The position numbers and the translations under genes were made by a program. Below the pieces are notes generated by a model. The model ran no database searches. It was not told the DNA's origin and was given only the letters and a program-made list of their open reading frames with translations. From contig NC_079884.1 in assembly GCF_029227915.1 (NCBI RefSeq), positions 6,202,001-6,266,000 of the forward strand: 64,000 bases of DNA, given 5' to 3'. The DNA comes from Hydractinia symbiolongicarpus. Taxonomy: Eukaryota > Cnidaria > Hydrozoa > Anthoathecata > Hydractiniidae. Every line of letters begins with the position of its first letter. The stretch's first letter is position 1. This document shows positions 46,901 through 61,000 of the stretch, in pieces.

Positions 46901-49060
46901 GCAAACGAAAACCCGCGATTTCCCGTCAATCCCGGCTTGGCCCGTATAGTCCAAAGTATACAAAGAAAGTACCCGGGGAGTAAACTCATTTCCCAAACGA
47001 TTTTTTAAATTATTATTTCACCACTAAAACGCATGAGACTTGTAGTTTTCAAAAATGTTTTCATTTTTGATGAAACGCTGAATAAAAGAAGTTTAATCGC
47101 CGGCAAACGAAAACCCGCGATTTCCCGTAAATCCCGGGCTTAGCCCGTATAGTCAAAAGTATACAAAGAAAGTACCCAGGCAGTAAACCCATTTCCCGAA
47201 CGATTTTTTAAATTACTTTTTCACCACTAAAAGGCATGAGACTTGTAGTTTTTAAAAATGTTTTCATTTTTGATGAGACGCTGAATAAATGAAGTTTAAT
47301 CGCCGGCAAACGAAAACCTGCGATTTCCCGTAAATCCTGGACTCGGCCCGTAAAGGCAAAAGTATACAAAGAAAGTACCCAGGGAGTAAACTCATTTCTT
47401 AAACGATTTTTTAAATTATTATTTCACCACTAAAACGCATGAGACATGTAGTTTTCAAGAATGTTTTCATTTTTAATGAGACACTGAATAAAAGCAGTTT
47501 AATCGCCGGCAAACGAAAACCCGCGATTTTCCGTAAATCCCGGGCTTGGCACGTATAGTCGAATGTATACAAAGAAAGTACCCTGTGAGTAAACTCATTT
47601 CCAGAACGATTTTTTAAATTATTTTTTCACCACTAAAACGCATAAGACTTGTAGTTTTTAAAAATGTTTTCATTTTTGATGAGACGCTTAATGAAAGAGG
47701 TTTAATCGCCGGCAAACGAAAATCCGCGATTTCCCGTAAATCCCGGACTCGGCCCGTATATTCGAATGTATACAAAGAAAGTATCCAGGGAGTAAACTCA
47801 TTTCCCAAACGATTTTTTAATATTTTTTTTCACCACTAAAACACATGAGACTTGTTGTTTTCAAAAATGTTTTCATTTTTGATGAGACACTTAATGAAAG
47901 AGGTTTAATTGCCGGAAAACGAAAACCCGCGATTTCCCGTAAATCCCGGACTCGGCCCGTATATTCGAATGTATACAAAGAAAGTATCCAGGGAGTAAAC
48001 TCATTTCTCAAACGATTTTTTAAATTTTTTTTTCACCACTAAAACACATGAGACTTGTTGTTTTCAAAAATGTTTTCATTTTTGATGAGACGCTTAATGA
48101 AAGAGGTTTAATCGCCGGAAAACGAAAACCCGCGATTTCCCGTAAATCCCGGGCTTGGCCCGTATAGTCGAATGTATACAAAGAAAGTACCCTGTGAGTA
48201 AACTCATTTCCAGAACGATTGTTTAAATTATTTTTTCACCACTAAACGCATGAGACTTGTAGTTTTCAAAAATATTTTCATATTTGATGAGACGCTGAAT
48301 AAAAGAAGTTTAATCGCCGGCAAACGAAAACCCGCGATTTCCCGTAAATCCCGGGCTTGGCCCGAATAGTCAAAAGTATACAAAGAAAGTACCCAGGGAG
48401 TAAACTCATTTCCCGAACGAAATTTTAAATTACTTTTTCACCACTAAAACGCATGAGACTTGTAGTTTTTAAAAATGTTTTCATTTTTCATGAGACGCTG
48501 AATAAAAGCAGTTTAATCGCCGGCAAACGAAAACCCGCGATTTCCCGTAAATCCCGGGCTTGGCTCGTATAGTCGAATGTATACAAAGAAAGTACCCTGT
48601 GAGTAAACTCATTTCCAGAACGATTTTTTAAATTATTTTTTCACCACTAAAACGCATAAGACTTGTAATTTTTAAAAATGTTTTCATTTTTGATGAGACG
48701 CTGAATAAAAGAAGTTTAATCGCTGGCAAACGAAAACCCGCGATTTCCCGTCAATCCCGGCTTGGCCCGTATAGTCAAAAGTATACAAAGAAAGTACCCG
48801 GGGAGTAAACTCATTTCCCAAACGATTTTTTAAATTATTATTTCACCACTAAAACGCATGAGACTTGTAGTTTTCAAAAATGTTTTCATTTTTGATGAAA
48901 CGCTGAATAAAAGAAGTTTAATCGCCGGCAAACGAAAACCCGCGATTTCCCGTAAATCCCGGGCTTAGCCCGTATAGTCAAAAGTATACAAAGAAAGTAC
49001 CCAGGCAGTAAACCCATTTCCCGAACGATTTTTTAAATTACTTTTTCACCACTAAAAGGC
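43965..49060 (+). repeat. Subtelomeric satellite, block III: 9- and 10-monomer higher-order repeat
   Basis: About 25 monomers with a different period. A shared monomer variant begins at 43965, 45789 and 47614 (1,824 and 1,825 bp, nine units). The rare string GCTTAGCCC is at 45111, 47138 and 48963 (2,027 and 1,825 bp, ten and nine units). Other local markers are TACCCGGGGAGTAAAC, CCCGTCAATCCCGG and CAGGCAGTAAACCC. No gene is visible. Confidence 0.9.
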
Positions 49061-52000
49061 ATGAGACTTGTAGTTTTCAAGAATGTTTTCATTTTTAATG
49101 AGACACTGAATAAAAGCAGTTTAATCGCCGGCAAACGAAAACCCGCGATTTTCCGTAAATCCCGGGCTTGGCACGTATAGTCGAATGTATACAAAGAAAG
49201 TACCCTGTGAGTAAACTCATTTCCAGAACGATTTTTTAAATTATTTTTTCACCACTAAAACGCATAAGACTTGTAGTTTTTAAAAATGTTTTCATTTTTG
49301 ATGAGACGCTGAATAAAAGAAGTTTAATCGCCGGCAAACGAAAACCCGCGATTTCCCGTAAATCCCGGCTTGGCCCGTATAGTCAAAAGTATACAAAGAA
49401 AGTACCCAGGGAGTAAACTCATTTCCCGAACGATTTTTTAAATAATTTTTTCACCAATAAAACGCATGAGACTTGTAGTTTTCAAGAATGTTTTCATTTT
49501 TAATGAGACACTGAATAAAAGCAGTTTAATCGCCGGCAAACGAAAACCCGCGATTTTCCGTAAATCCCGGGCTTGGCACGTATAGTCGAATGTATACAAA
49601 GAAAGTACCCTGTGAGTAAACTCATTTCCAGAACGATTTTTTAAATTATTTTTTCACCACTAAAACGCATAAGACTTGTAGTTTTTAAAAATGTTTTCAT
49701 TTTTGATGAGACGCTGAATAAAAGAAGTTTAATCACCGGCAAACCAAAACCCGCGATTTCCCGTAAATCCCGGCTTGGCCCGTATAGTCAAAAGTATACA
49801 AAGAAAGTACCCAGGGAGTAAACTCATTTCCCGAACGATTATTTAAAATATTTTTTCACCACTAAAACGCATGAGACTTGTAGTTTTTAAAAATGTTTTC
49901 ATTTTTGATGAGACGCTGAATAAAAGAAGTTTAATCGCCGGCAAACGAAAACCCGCGATTTCCCGTAAATCCCGGGCTTGGCCCGTATAGTCAAAAGTAT
50001 ACAAAGAAAGTACCCAGGGAGTAAACTCATTTCCCGTACGATTTTTTAAATTACTTTTTCACCACTAAAACGCATGAGACTTGTAGTTTTTAAAAATCTT
50101 TTCATTTTTGATGAGACGCTGAATAAATGAAGTTTAATCGCCGGCAAACGAAAACCTGCGATTTCCCGTAAATCCTGGACTCGGCCCGTATAGTCAAAAG
50201 TATACAAAGAAAGTACCCAGGGAGTAAACTCGTTTCCCAAACGACTTTTTAAATTATTGTTTCACCACTAAAACGCATGAGACTTGTAGTTTTCAAGAAT
50301 GTTTTCATTTTTAATGAGACGCTGAATAAAAGCAGTTTAATCGCCGGCAAACGAAAACCCGCGATTTCCCGTAAATTCCGGGCTTGGCACGTATAGTCGA
50401 ATGTATACAAAGAAAGTACCCTGTGAGTAAACTCATTTCCAGAACGATTTTTTAAATTATTTTTTCACCACTAAAACGCATAAGACTTGTAGTTTTTAAA
50501 ACTGTTTTCATTTTTGATGAGACGCTGAATAAAAGAAGTTTAATCGCCGGCAAACGAAATCCCGCGTTTTCCCGTAAATCCCGGGCTTGGCACGTATAGT
50601 CGAATGTATACAAAGAAAGTACCCAGGGAGTAAACTCATTTCCCGAATGATTTTTTAAATTTTTTTTTCGCCACTAAAACGCATGAGACTTGTAGTTTTC
50701 AAAAATGTTTTCATTTTTGAAGAGACGCTTAATGAAAGAGGTTTAATCGCCGGAAAACGAAAACCCGCGATTTCCCGTAAATCCCGCGCTTGGCCCGTAT
50801 AGACGAATGTATACAAAGAAAGTACCCTGTGAGTAAACTCATTTCCAGAACGATTTTTTAAATTATTTTTTCACCACTAAACGCATGAGACTTGTAGTTT
50901 TCAAAAATATTTTCATATTTGATGAGACGCTGAATAAAAGAAGTTTAATCGCCGGCAAACGAAAACCCGCGATTTCCCGTAAATCCTGGGCTTGGCCCGT
51001 ATAGTCAAAAGTATACAAAGAAAGTCCCCGGGGAGTAAACTCATTTCCCGAACGAAATTTTAAATTACTTTTTCACCACTAAAACGCATGAGACTTGTAG
51101 TTTTTTAAAATGTTTTCATTTTTCATGAGACGCTGAATAAAAGCAGTTTAATCGCCGGCAAACGAAAACCCGCAATTTCCCGTAAATCCCGGGCTTGGCA
51201 CGTATAGTCGAATGTATACAAAGAAAGTACACTGTGAGTAAACTCATTTCCAGAACGATTTTTTAAATTATTTTTTCACCACTAAAACGCATGAGACTTG
51301 TAGTTTTCAAGATTGTTTTCATTTTTAATGAGACGCTGAATAAAAGCAGTTTAATCGCCGGCAAACGAAAACCCGCGATTTCCCGTAAATCCCGGGCTTG
51401 GCACGTATAGTCGAATGTATACAAAGAAAGTACCCTGTGAGTAAACTCATTTCCAGAACGATTTTTTAAATTATTTTTTCACCACTAAAACGCATAAGAC
51501 TTGTAGTTTTTAAAAATGTTTTCATTTTTGATGAGACGCTGAATAAAAGAAGTTTAATCGCCGGCAAACGAAAACCCGCGATTTCCCGTAAATCCCGGCT
51601 TGGCCCGTATAGTCAAAAGTATACAAAGAAAGTACCCAGGGAGTAAACTCATTTCCCAAACGATTTTTTAAATTACTTTTTCACCACTAAAACGCATGAG
51701 ACTTGTAGTTTTTAAAAATGCTTTCATTATTGATGAGACGCTGAATAAAAGAAGTTTAATCGCCGGCAAACAAAAATCCGCGATTTCCCGTAAATCCCGG
51801 GCTTGGCCCGTATAGTCAAAAGTATACAAAAAAAGTACCCAGGGAGTAAACTCATTTCCCGAACGATTTTTTAAATTACTTTTTCACCACTAAAACGCAT
51901 GAGACTTGTAGTTTTTAAAAATGTTTTCATTTTTGATGAGACGCTGAATAAATGAAGTTTAATCGCCGGCAAACGAAAACCCGCGATTTCCCGTAAATCC

Positions 52001-55000
52001 CGGGCTTGGCACGTATAGTCGAATGTATACAAAGAAAGTACCCTGTGAGTAAACTCATTTCCAGAACGATTTTTTAAATTATTTTTTCACCACTAAAACG
52101 CATAAGACTTGTAGTTTTTAAAAATATTTTCATTTTTGATGAGACGCTGAATAAAAGAAGTTTAATCGCCGGCAAACGAAAACCCGCGATTTCGCGTAAA
52201 TCCCGGCTTGGCCCGTATAGTCAAAAGTATACAAAGAAAGTACCCAGGGAGTAAACTCATTTCCCAAAGGATTTTTTAAATTATTTTTTCACCACTAAAA
52301 CGCATGAGACTTGTAGTTTTTAAAAATGTTTTCATTTTTGATGAGACGCTGAATAAAAGAAGTTTAATCGCCGGCAAACGAAAACCCGCGATTTCCCGTA
52401 AATCCCGGGCTTGGCGCGTATAGTCGAATGTATACAAAGAAAGTACCCTGTGAGTAAACTCATTTCCAGAACGATTTTTTAAATTATTTTTTCACCACTA
52501 AAACGCATAAGACTTGTAGTTTTTAAAAATCTTTTCATTTTTGATGAGACGCTGAATAAAAGAAGTTTAATCGCCGGCAAACGAAATCCCGCGTTTTCCC
52601 GTAAATCCGGGGCTTGGCCCGTATAGTCGAATGTATACAAAGAAGGTACCCAGGGAGTAAACTCATTTCCCGAACGATTTTTTAAATTTTTTTTTCTCCA
52701 CTAAAACGCATGAGACTTGTAGTTTTCAAAAATGTTTTCATTTTTGATGAGACGCTTAATGAAAGAGGTTTAATCGCCGAAAAACGAAAACCCGCGATTT
52801 CCCGTAAATCCCGGGCTTGGCCCGTATAGTCGAATGTATACAAAGAAAGTACCCTGTGAGTAAACTCATTTCCCGAACGATTTTTTAAATTATTTTTTCA
52901 CCACTAAACGCATGAGACTTGTAGTTTTCAAAAATCTTTTCATATTTGATGAGACGCTGAATAAAACAAGTTTAATCGCCGGCAAACGAAAACCCGCAAT
53001 TTCCCGTAAATCCCGGGCTTGGCCCGTATAGTCAAAAGTATACAAAGAAAGTACCCGGGGAGTAAACTCATTTCCCGAACGAAATTTTAAATTACTTTTT
53101 CACCACTAAAACGCATGAGACTTGTAGTTTTTAAAAATGTTTTCATTTTTCATGAGACGCTGAATAAAAGCAGTTTAATCGCCGGCAAACGAAAACCCGC
53201 GATTGCCCCCGTAAATCCCTGGCTTGCCACGTATAGTCGAATGTATACAAAGAAAGTACCCTGTGAGTAAACTCATTTCCAGAACGATTTTTTAAATTAT
53301 TTTTTCACCACTAAAACGCATGAGACTTGTAGTTTTTAAAAATGTTTTCATTTTTGATGGGACGCTGAATAAATGAAGTTTAATCGCCGGCAAACGAAAA
53401 CCCGCGATTTCCCGTAAATCCCGGGCTTGGCACGTATAGTCGAATGTATACAAAGAAAGTACCCTGTGAGTAAACTCATTTCCAGAACGATTTTTTAAAT
53501 TATTTTTTCACCACTAAAACGCATAAGACTTGTAGTTTTTAAAAATGTTTTCATTTTTGATGAGACGCTGAATAAAAGAAGTTTAATCGCCGGCAAACGA
53601 AAACCCGCGATTTCCCGTAAATCCCGGCTTGGCCCGTATAGTCAAAAGTATACAAAGAAAGTACCCAGGGAGTAAACTCATTTCCCGAACGATTTTTTAA
53701 ATTACTTTTTCACCACTAAAACGCATGAGACTTGTAGTTTTTAAAAATGTTTTCATTTTTGATGGGACGCTGAATAAATGAAGTTTAATCGCCGGCAAAC
53801 GAAAACCTGCGATTTCCCGTAAATCCTGGACTCGGCCCGTATAGTAAAAAGTATACAAAGAAAGTACCCAGGGAGTAAACTCATTTCCCAAACGATTTTT
53901 TAAATTATTTTTTCACCACTAAAACGCATAAGACTTGTAGTTTTTAAAAATCTTTTCATTTTTGATGAGACGCTGAATAAAAGAAGTTTAATCGCCGGCA
54001 AACGAAATCCCGCGTTTTCCCGTAAATCCGGGGCTTGGCCCGTATAGTCGAATGTATACAAAGAAGGTACCCAGGGAGTAAACTCATTTCCCGAACGATT
54101 TTTTAAATTTTTTTTTCTCCACTAAAACGCATGAGACTTGTAGTTTTCAAAAATGTTTTCATTTTTGATGAGACGCTTAATGAAAGAGGTTTAATCGCCG
54201 AAAAACGAAAACCCGCGATTTCCCGTAAATCCCGGGCTTGGCCCGTATAGTCGAATGTATACAAAGAAAGTACCCTGTGAGTAAACTCATTTCCCGAACG
54301 ATTTTTTAAATTATTTTTTCACCACTAAACGCATGAGACTTGTAGTTTTCAAAAATATTTTCATATTTGATGAGACGCTGAATAAAACAAGTTTAATCGC
54401 CGGCAAACGAAAACCCGCAATTTCCCGTAAATCCCGGGCTTGGCCCGTATAGTCAAAAGTATACAAAGAAAGTACCCGGGGAGTAAACTCATTTCCCGAA
54501 CGAAATTTTAAATTACTTTTTCACCACTAAAACGCATGAGACTTGTAGTTTTTAAAAATGTTTTCATTTTTCATGAGACGCTGAATAAAAGCAGTTTAAT
54601 CGCCGGCAAACGAAAACCCGCGATTGCCCCCGTAAATCCCGGGCTTGCCACGTATAGTCGAATGTATACAAAGAAAGTACCCTGTGAGTAAACTCATTTC
54701 CAGAACGATTTTTTAAATTATTTTTTCACCACTAAAACGCATGAGACTTGTAGTTTTCTAGAATGTTTTCATTTTTAATGACACGCTGAATAAAAGCAGT
54801 TTAATCGCCGACAAACGAAAACCCGCGATTTCCCGTAAATCCCGGGCTTGGCACGTATAGTCGAATGTATACAAAGAAAGTACCCTGTGAGTAAACTCAT
54901 TTCCAGAACGATTTTTTAAATTATTTTTTCACCACTAAAATGCATAAGACTTGTAGTTTTTAAAAATGTTTTCATTTTTGATGAGACGCTGAATAAAAGA

Positions 55001-58000
55001 AGTTTAATCGCCGGCAAACGAAAACCCGCGATTTCCCGTAAATCCCGGCTTGGCCCGTATAGTCAAAAGTATACAAAGAAAGTACCCAGGGAGTAAACTC
55101 ATTTCCCGAACGATTTTTTAAATTACTTTTTCACCACTAAAACGCATGAGACTTGTAGTTTTTAAAAATGTTTTCATTTTTGATGGGACGCTGAATAAAT
55201 GAAGTTTAATCGCCGGCAAACGAAAACCTGCGATTTCCCGTAAATCCTGGACTCGGCCCGTATAGTAAAAAGTATACAAAGAAAGTACCCAGGGAGTAAA
55301 CTCATTTCCCAAACGATTTTTTAAATTATTATTTCAGCACTAAAACCCATGAGACTTGTAGTTTTCAAGAATGTTTTCATTTTTGATGAGACGCTGAATA
55401 AAAGCAGTTTAATCGCCGGCAAACGAAAACCTGCGATTTCCCGTAAATCCCGGACTCGGCCCGTATAGTCAAAAGTATACAAAGAAAGTATCCAGGGAGT
55501 AAACTCATTTCCAGAACGATTTTTTAAATTATTTTTTCACCACTAAAACGCATAAGACTTGTAGTTTTTAAAAATGTTTTCATTTTTGATGAGACGCTGA
55601 ATAAAAGAAGTTTAATCGCCGGCAAACGAAAACCCGCGATTTCCCGTAAATCCCGGCTTGGCCCGTATAGTCAAAAGTATACAAAGAAAGTACCCAGGGA
55701 GTAAACTCATTTCCCGAACGATTTTTTAAATTACTTTTTCACCACTAAAACGCATGAGACTTGTAGTTTTTAAAAATGTTTTCATTTTTGATGGGACGCT
55801 GAATAAATGAAGTTTAATCGCCGGCAAACGAAAACCTGCGATTTCCCGTAAATCCTGGACTCGGCCCGTATAGTCAAAAGTATACAAAGAAAGTACCCAG
55901 GGAGTAAACTCATTTCCCAAACGATTTTTTAAATTATTATTTCACCACTAAAACGCATGAGACTTGTAGTTTTCAAGAATGTTTTCATTTTTGATGAGAC
56001 GCTTAATGAAAGAGGTTTAATCGCCGGAAAACGAAAACCGCGATTTCCCGTAAATCCCGGGCTTGGCCCGTATAGTCGAATGTGTACAAAGAAAGTACCC
56101 TGTGAGTAAACTCATTTCCATAACGATTTTTTAAATTATTTTTTCACCACTAAAACGCATGAGACTTGTAGTTTTCAAAAATATTTTCATATTTGATGTG
56201 ACGCTGAATAAAAGAAGTTTAATCGTCGGCAAACGAAAATCCGCGATTTCCCGTAAATCCCGGACTCGGCCCGTATATTCGAATGTATACAAAGAAAGTA
56301 TCCAGGGAGTAAACTCATTTCCCAAACGATTTTTTAAATTTTTTTTTCACCACTAAAACACATGAGACTTGTTGTTTTCAAAAATGTTTTCATTTTTGAT
56401 GAGACGCTTAATGAAAGAGGTTTAATTGCCGGAAAACGAAAACCCGCGATTTCCCGTAAATCCCGGACTCGGCCCGTATATTCGAATGTATACAAAGAAA
56501 GTATCCAGGGAGTAAACTCATTTCCCAAACGATTTTTTAAATTTTTTTTTCACCACTAAAACACATGAGACTTGTTGTTTTCAAAAATGTTTTCATTGTT
56601 GATGAGACGCTTAATGAAAGAGGTTTAATCGCCGGAAAACGAAAACCCGCGATTTCCCGTAAACCCCGGCTTGGCCCGTATAGTCGAATGTATACAAAGA
56701 AAGTACCCTGTGAGTAAACTCATTTCCAGAACGATTGTTTAAATTATTTTTTCACCACTAAACGCATGAGACTTGTAGTTTTCAAAAATATTTTCATATT
56801 TGATAAGACGCTGAATAAAAGAAGTTTAATCGCCGGCAAACGAAAACCCGCGATTTCCCGTAAATCCCGGGCTTGGCCCGTATAGTCAAAAGTATACAAA
56901 GAAAGTACCCAGGGAGTAAACTCATTTCCCGAACGAAATTTTAAATTACTTTTTCACCACTAAAACGCATGAGACTTGTAGTTTTTAAAAATGTTTTCAT
57001 TTTTCATGAGACGCTGAATAAAAGCAGTTTAATCGCCGGCAAACGAAAACCCGCGATTTCCCGTAAATCCCGGGCTTGGCACGTATAGTCGAATGTATAC
57101 AAAGAAAGTACCCTGTGAGTAAACTCATTTCCAGAACGATTTTTTAAATTATTTTTTCACCACTAAAACGCATAAGACTTGTAGTTTTTAAAAATGTTTT
57201 CATTTTTGATGAGACGCTGAATAAAAAAAGTTTAATCGCCGGCAAACGAAAACCCGCGATTGCCCCCGTAAATCCCGGGCTTGCCACGTATAGTCGAATG
57301 TATACAAAGAAAGTACCCAGGGAGTAAACTCATTTCCAGAACGATTTTTTAAATTATTTTTTCACCACTAAAACGCATGGGACTTGTAGTTTTCAAGAAT
57401 GTTTTCATTTTTAATGACACGCTGAATAAAAGCAGTTTAATCGCCGACAAACGAAAACCCGCGATTTCCCGTAAATCCCGGGCTTGGCACGTATAGTCGA
57501 ATGTATACAAAGAAAGTACCCTGTGAGTAAACTCATTTCCAGAACGATTTTTTAAATTATTTTTTCACCACTAAAACGCATAAGACTTGTAGTTTTTAAA
57601 AATGTTTTCATTTTTGATGAGACGCTGAATAAAAGAAGTTTAATCGCCGGCAAACGAAAACCTGCGATTTCCCGTAAATCCCGGCTTGGCCCGTATAGTC
57701 AAATGTATACAAAGAAAGTACCCTGTGAGTAAACTCATTTCCAGAACGATTTTTTAAATTATTTTTTCACCACTAAAACGCATAAGACTTGTAGTTTTTA
57801 AAAATGTTTTCATTTTTGATGAGACGCTGAATAAAAGAAGTTTAATCGCCGGCAAACGAAAACCTGCGATTTCCCGTAAATCCCGGCTTGGCCCGTATAG
57901 TCAAAAGTATACAAAGAAAGTACCCAGGGAGTAAACTCATTTCCCGAACGATTTTTTAAATTACTTTTTCACCACTAAAACGCATGAGACTTGTAGTTTT

Positions 58001-61000
58001 TAAAAATGTTTTCATTTTTGATGGGACGCTGAATAAATGAAGTTTAATCGCCGGCAAACGAAAACCTGCGATTTCCCGTAAATCCAGGACTCGGCCCGTA
58101 TAGTCAAAAGTATACAAAGAAAGTACCCAGGGAGTAAACTCATTTCCCGAACGATTTTTTAAATTACTTTTTCACCACTAAAACGCATGAGACTTGTAGT
58201 TTTTAAAAATGTTTTCATTTTTGATGGGACGCTGAATAAATGAAGTTTAATCGCCGGCAAACGAAAACCTGCGATTTCCCGTAAATCCTGGACTCGGCCC
58301 GTATAGTCAAAAGTATACAAAGAAAGTACCCAGGGAGTAAACTCATTTCCCGAACGATTTTTTAAATTACTTTTTCACCACTAAAACGCATGAGACTTGT
58401 AGTTTTTAAAAATGTTTTCATTTTTGATGGGACGCTGAATAAATGAAGTTTAATCGCCGGCAAACGAAAACCTGCGATTTCCCGTAAATCCTGGACTCGG
58501 CCCGTATAGTCAAAAGTATACAAAGAAAGTACCCAGGAAGTAAACTCATTTCCCGAACGATTTTTTAAATTACTTTTTCACCACTAAAACGCATGAGACT
58601 TGTAGTTTTTAAAAATGTTTTCATTTTTGATGGGACGCTGAATAAATGAAGTTTAATCGCCGGCAAACGAAAACCTGCGATTTCCCGTAAATCCTGGACT
58701 CGGCCCGTATAGTCAAAAGTATACAAAGAAAGTACCCAGGGAGTAAACTCATTTCCCATACGATTTTTTAAATTATTATTTCACCACTAAAACGCATGAG
58801 ACTTGTAGTTTTCAAGAATGTTTTCATTTTTGATGAGACGCTGAATAAAAGCAGTTTAATCGCCGGCAAACGAAAACCTGCGATTTCCCGTAAATCCCGG
58901 ACTCGGCCCGTATAGTCAAAAGTATACAAAGAAAGTATCCAGGGAGTAAACTCATTTCCAGAACAATTTTTTAAATTATTTGTTCACCGCTGAAACGCAT
59001 AAGACTTATAGTTTTCAAAAATGTTTTTATTTTTGATGAGACGCTTAATGAAAGAGTTTTAATCGCCGGAAAACGAAAACCGCGATTTCCCGTAAATCCC
59101 GGGCTTGGCCCGTATAGTCGAATGTATACAAAGAAAGTACCCTGTGAGTAAACTCATTTCCATAACGATTTTTTAAATTATTTTTTCACCACTAAAACGC
59201 ATGAGACTTGTAGTTTTCAAAAATATTTTCATATTTGATGTGACGCTGAATAAAAGAAGTTTAATCGTCGGCAAACGAAAATCCGCGATTTCCCGTAAAT
59301 CCCGGACTCGGCCCGTATATTCGAATGTATACAAAGAAAGTATCCAGGGAGTAAACTCATTTCCCAAACGATTTTTTAAATTTTTTTTTCACCACTAAAA
59401 CACATGAGACTTGTTGTTTTCAAAAATGTTTTCATTTTTGATGAGACGCTTAATGAAAGAGGTTTAATTGCCGGAAAACGAAAACCCGCGATTTCCCGTA
59501 AATCCCGGACTCGGCCCGTATATTCGAATGTATACAAAGAAAGTATCCAGGGAGTAAACTCATTTCCCAAACGATTTTTTAAATTTTTTTTTCACCACTA
59601 AAACACATGAGACTTGTTGTTTTCAAAAATGTTTTCATTGTTGATGAGACGCTTAATGAAAGAGGTTTAATCGCCGGAAAACGAAAACCCGCGATTTCCC
59701 GTAAACCCCGGCTTGGCCCGTATAGTCGAATGTATACAAAGAAAGTACCCTGTGAGTAAACTCATTTCCAGAACGATTGTTTAAATTATTTTTTCACCAC
59801 TAAACGCATGAGACTTGTAGTTTTCAAAAATATTTTCATATTTGATAAGACGCTGAATAAAAGAAGTTTAATCGCCGGAAAACGAAAACCCGCGTTTTCC
59901 CGTAAATCCCGGGCTTGGCCCGTATAGTCAAAAGTATACAAAGAAAGTACCCAGGGAGTAAACTCATTTCCTGAACGAAATTTTAAATTACTTTTTCACC
60001 ACTAAAACGCATGAGACTTGTAGTTTTTAAAAATGTTTTCATTTTTCATGAGACACTGACTAAAAGCAGTTTAATCGCCGGCAAACGAAAACCCGCGATT
60101 TCCCGTAAATCCCGGGCTTGGCACGTATAGTCGAATGTATACAAAGAAAGTACCCTGTGAGTAAACTCATTTCCAGAACGATTTTTTAAATTATTTTTTC
60201 ACCACTAAAACGCATAAGACTTGTAGTTTTTAAAAATGTTTTCATTTTTGATGAGACGCTGAATAAAAAAAGTTTAATCGCCGGCAAAGGAAAATCCGCG
60301 ATTTCCCGTAAATCCCGGGCTTGGCCCGTATAGTCAAAAGTATACAAAGAAAGTACCCAGGGAGTAAACTCATTTCCCGAACGATTTTTTATATTATTTT
60401 TTTACCACTAAACGCATGAGACTTGTAGTTTTCAAAAATATTTTCATATTTGATGTGACGCTGAATAAAAGAAGTTTAATCGTCGGCAAACGAAAACCTG
60501 CGATTTCCCGTAAATCCCGGACTCGGCCCGTATATTCGAATGTATACAAAGAAAGTATCCAGGGAGTAAACTCATTTCCCAAACGATTTTTTAAATTTTT
60601 TTTTAACCACTAAAACACATGAGACTTGTTGTTTTCAAAAATGTTTTCATTTTTGATGAGACGCTTAATGAAAGAGGTTTAATTGCCGGAAAACGAAAAC
60701 CCGCGATTTCCCGTAAATCCCGGACTTGGCCCGTATATTCGAATGTATACAAAGAAAGTATCCAGGGAGTAAACTCATTTCCCAAACGATTTTTTAAATT
60801 TTTTTTTCACCACTAAAACACATGAGACTTGTTGTTTTCAAAAATGTTTTCATTTTTGATGAGACGCTTAATGAAAGAGGTTTAATCGCCGGAAAACGAA
60901 AACCCGCGATTTCCCGTAAATCCCGGGCTTGGCCCGTATATTCGAATGTATACAAAGAAAGTACCCTGTGAGTAAACTCATTTCCAGAACGATTGTTTAA

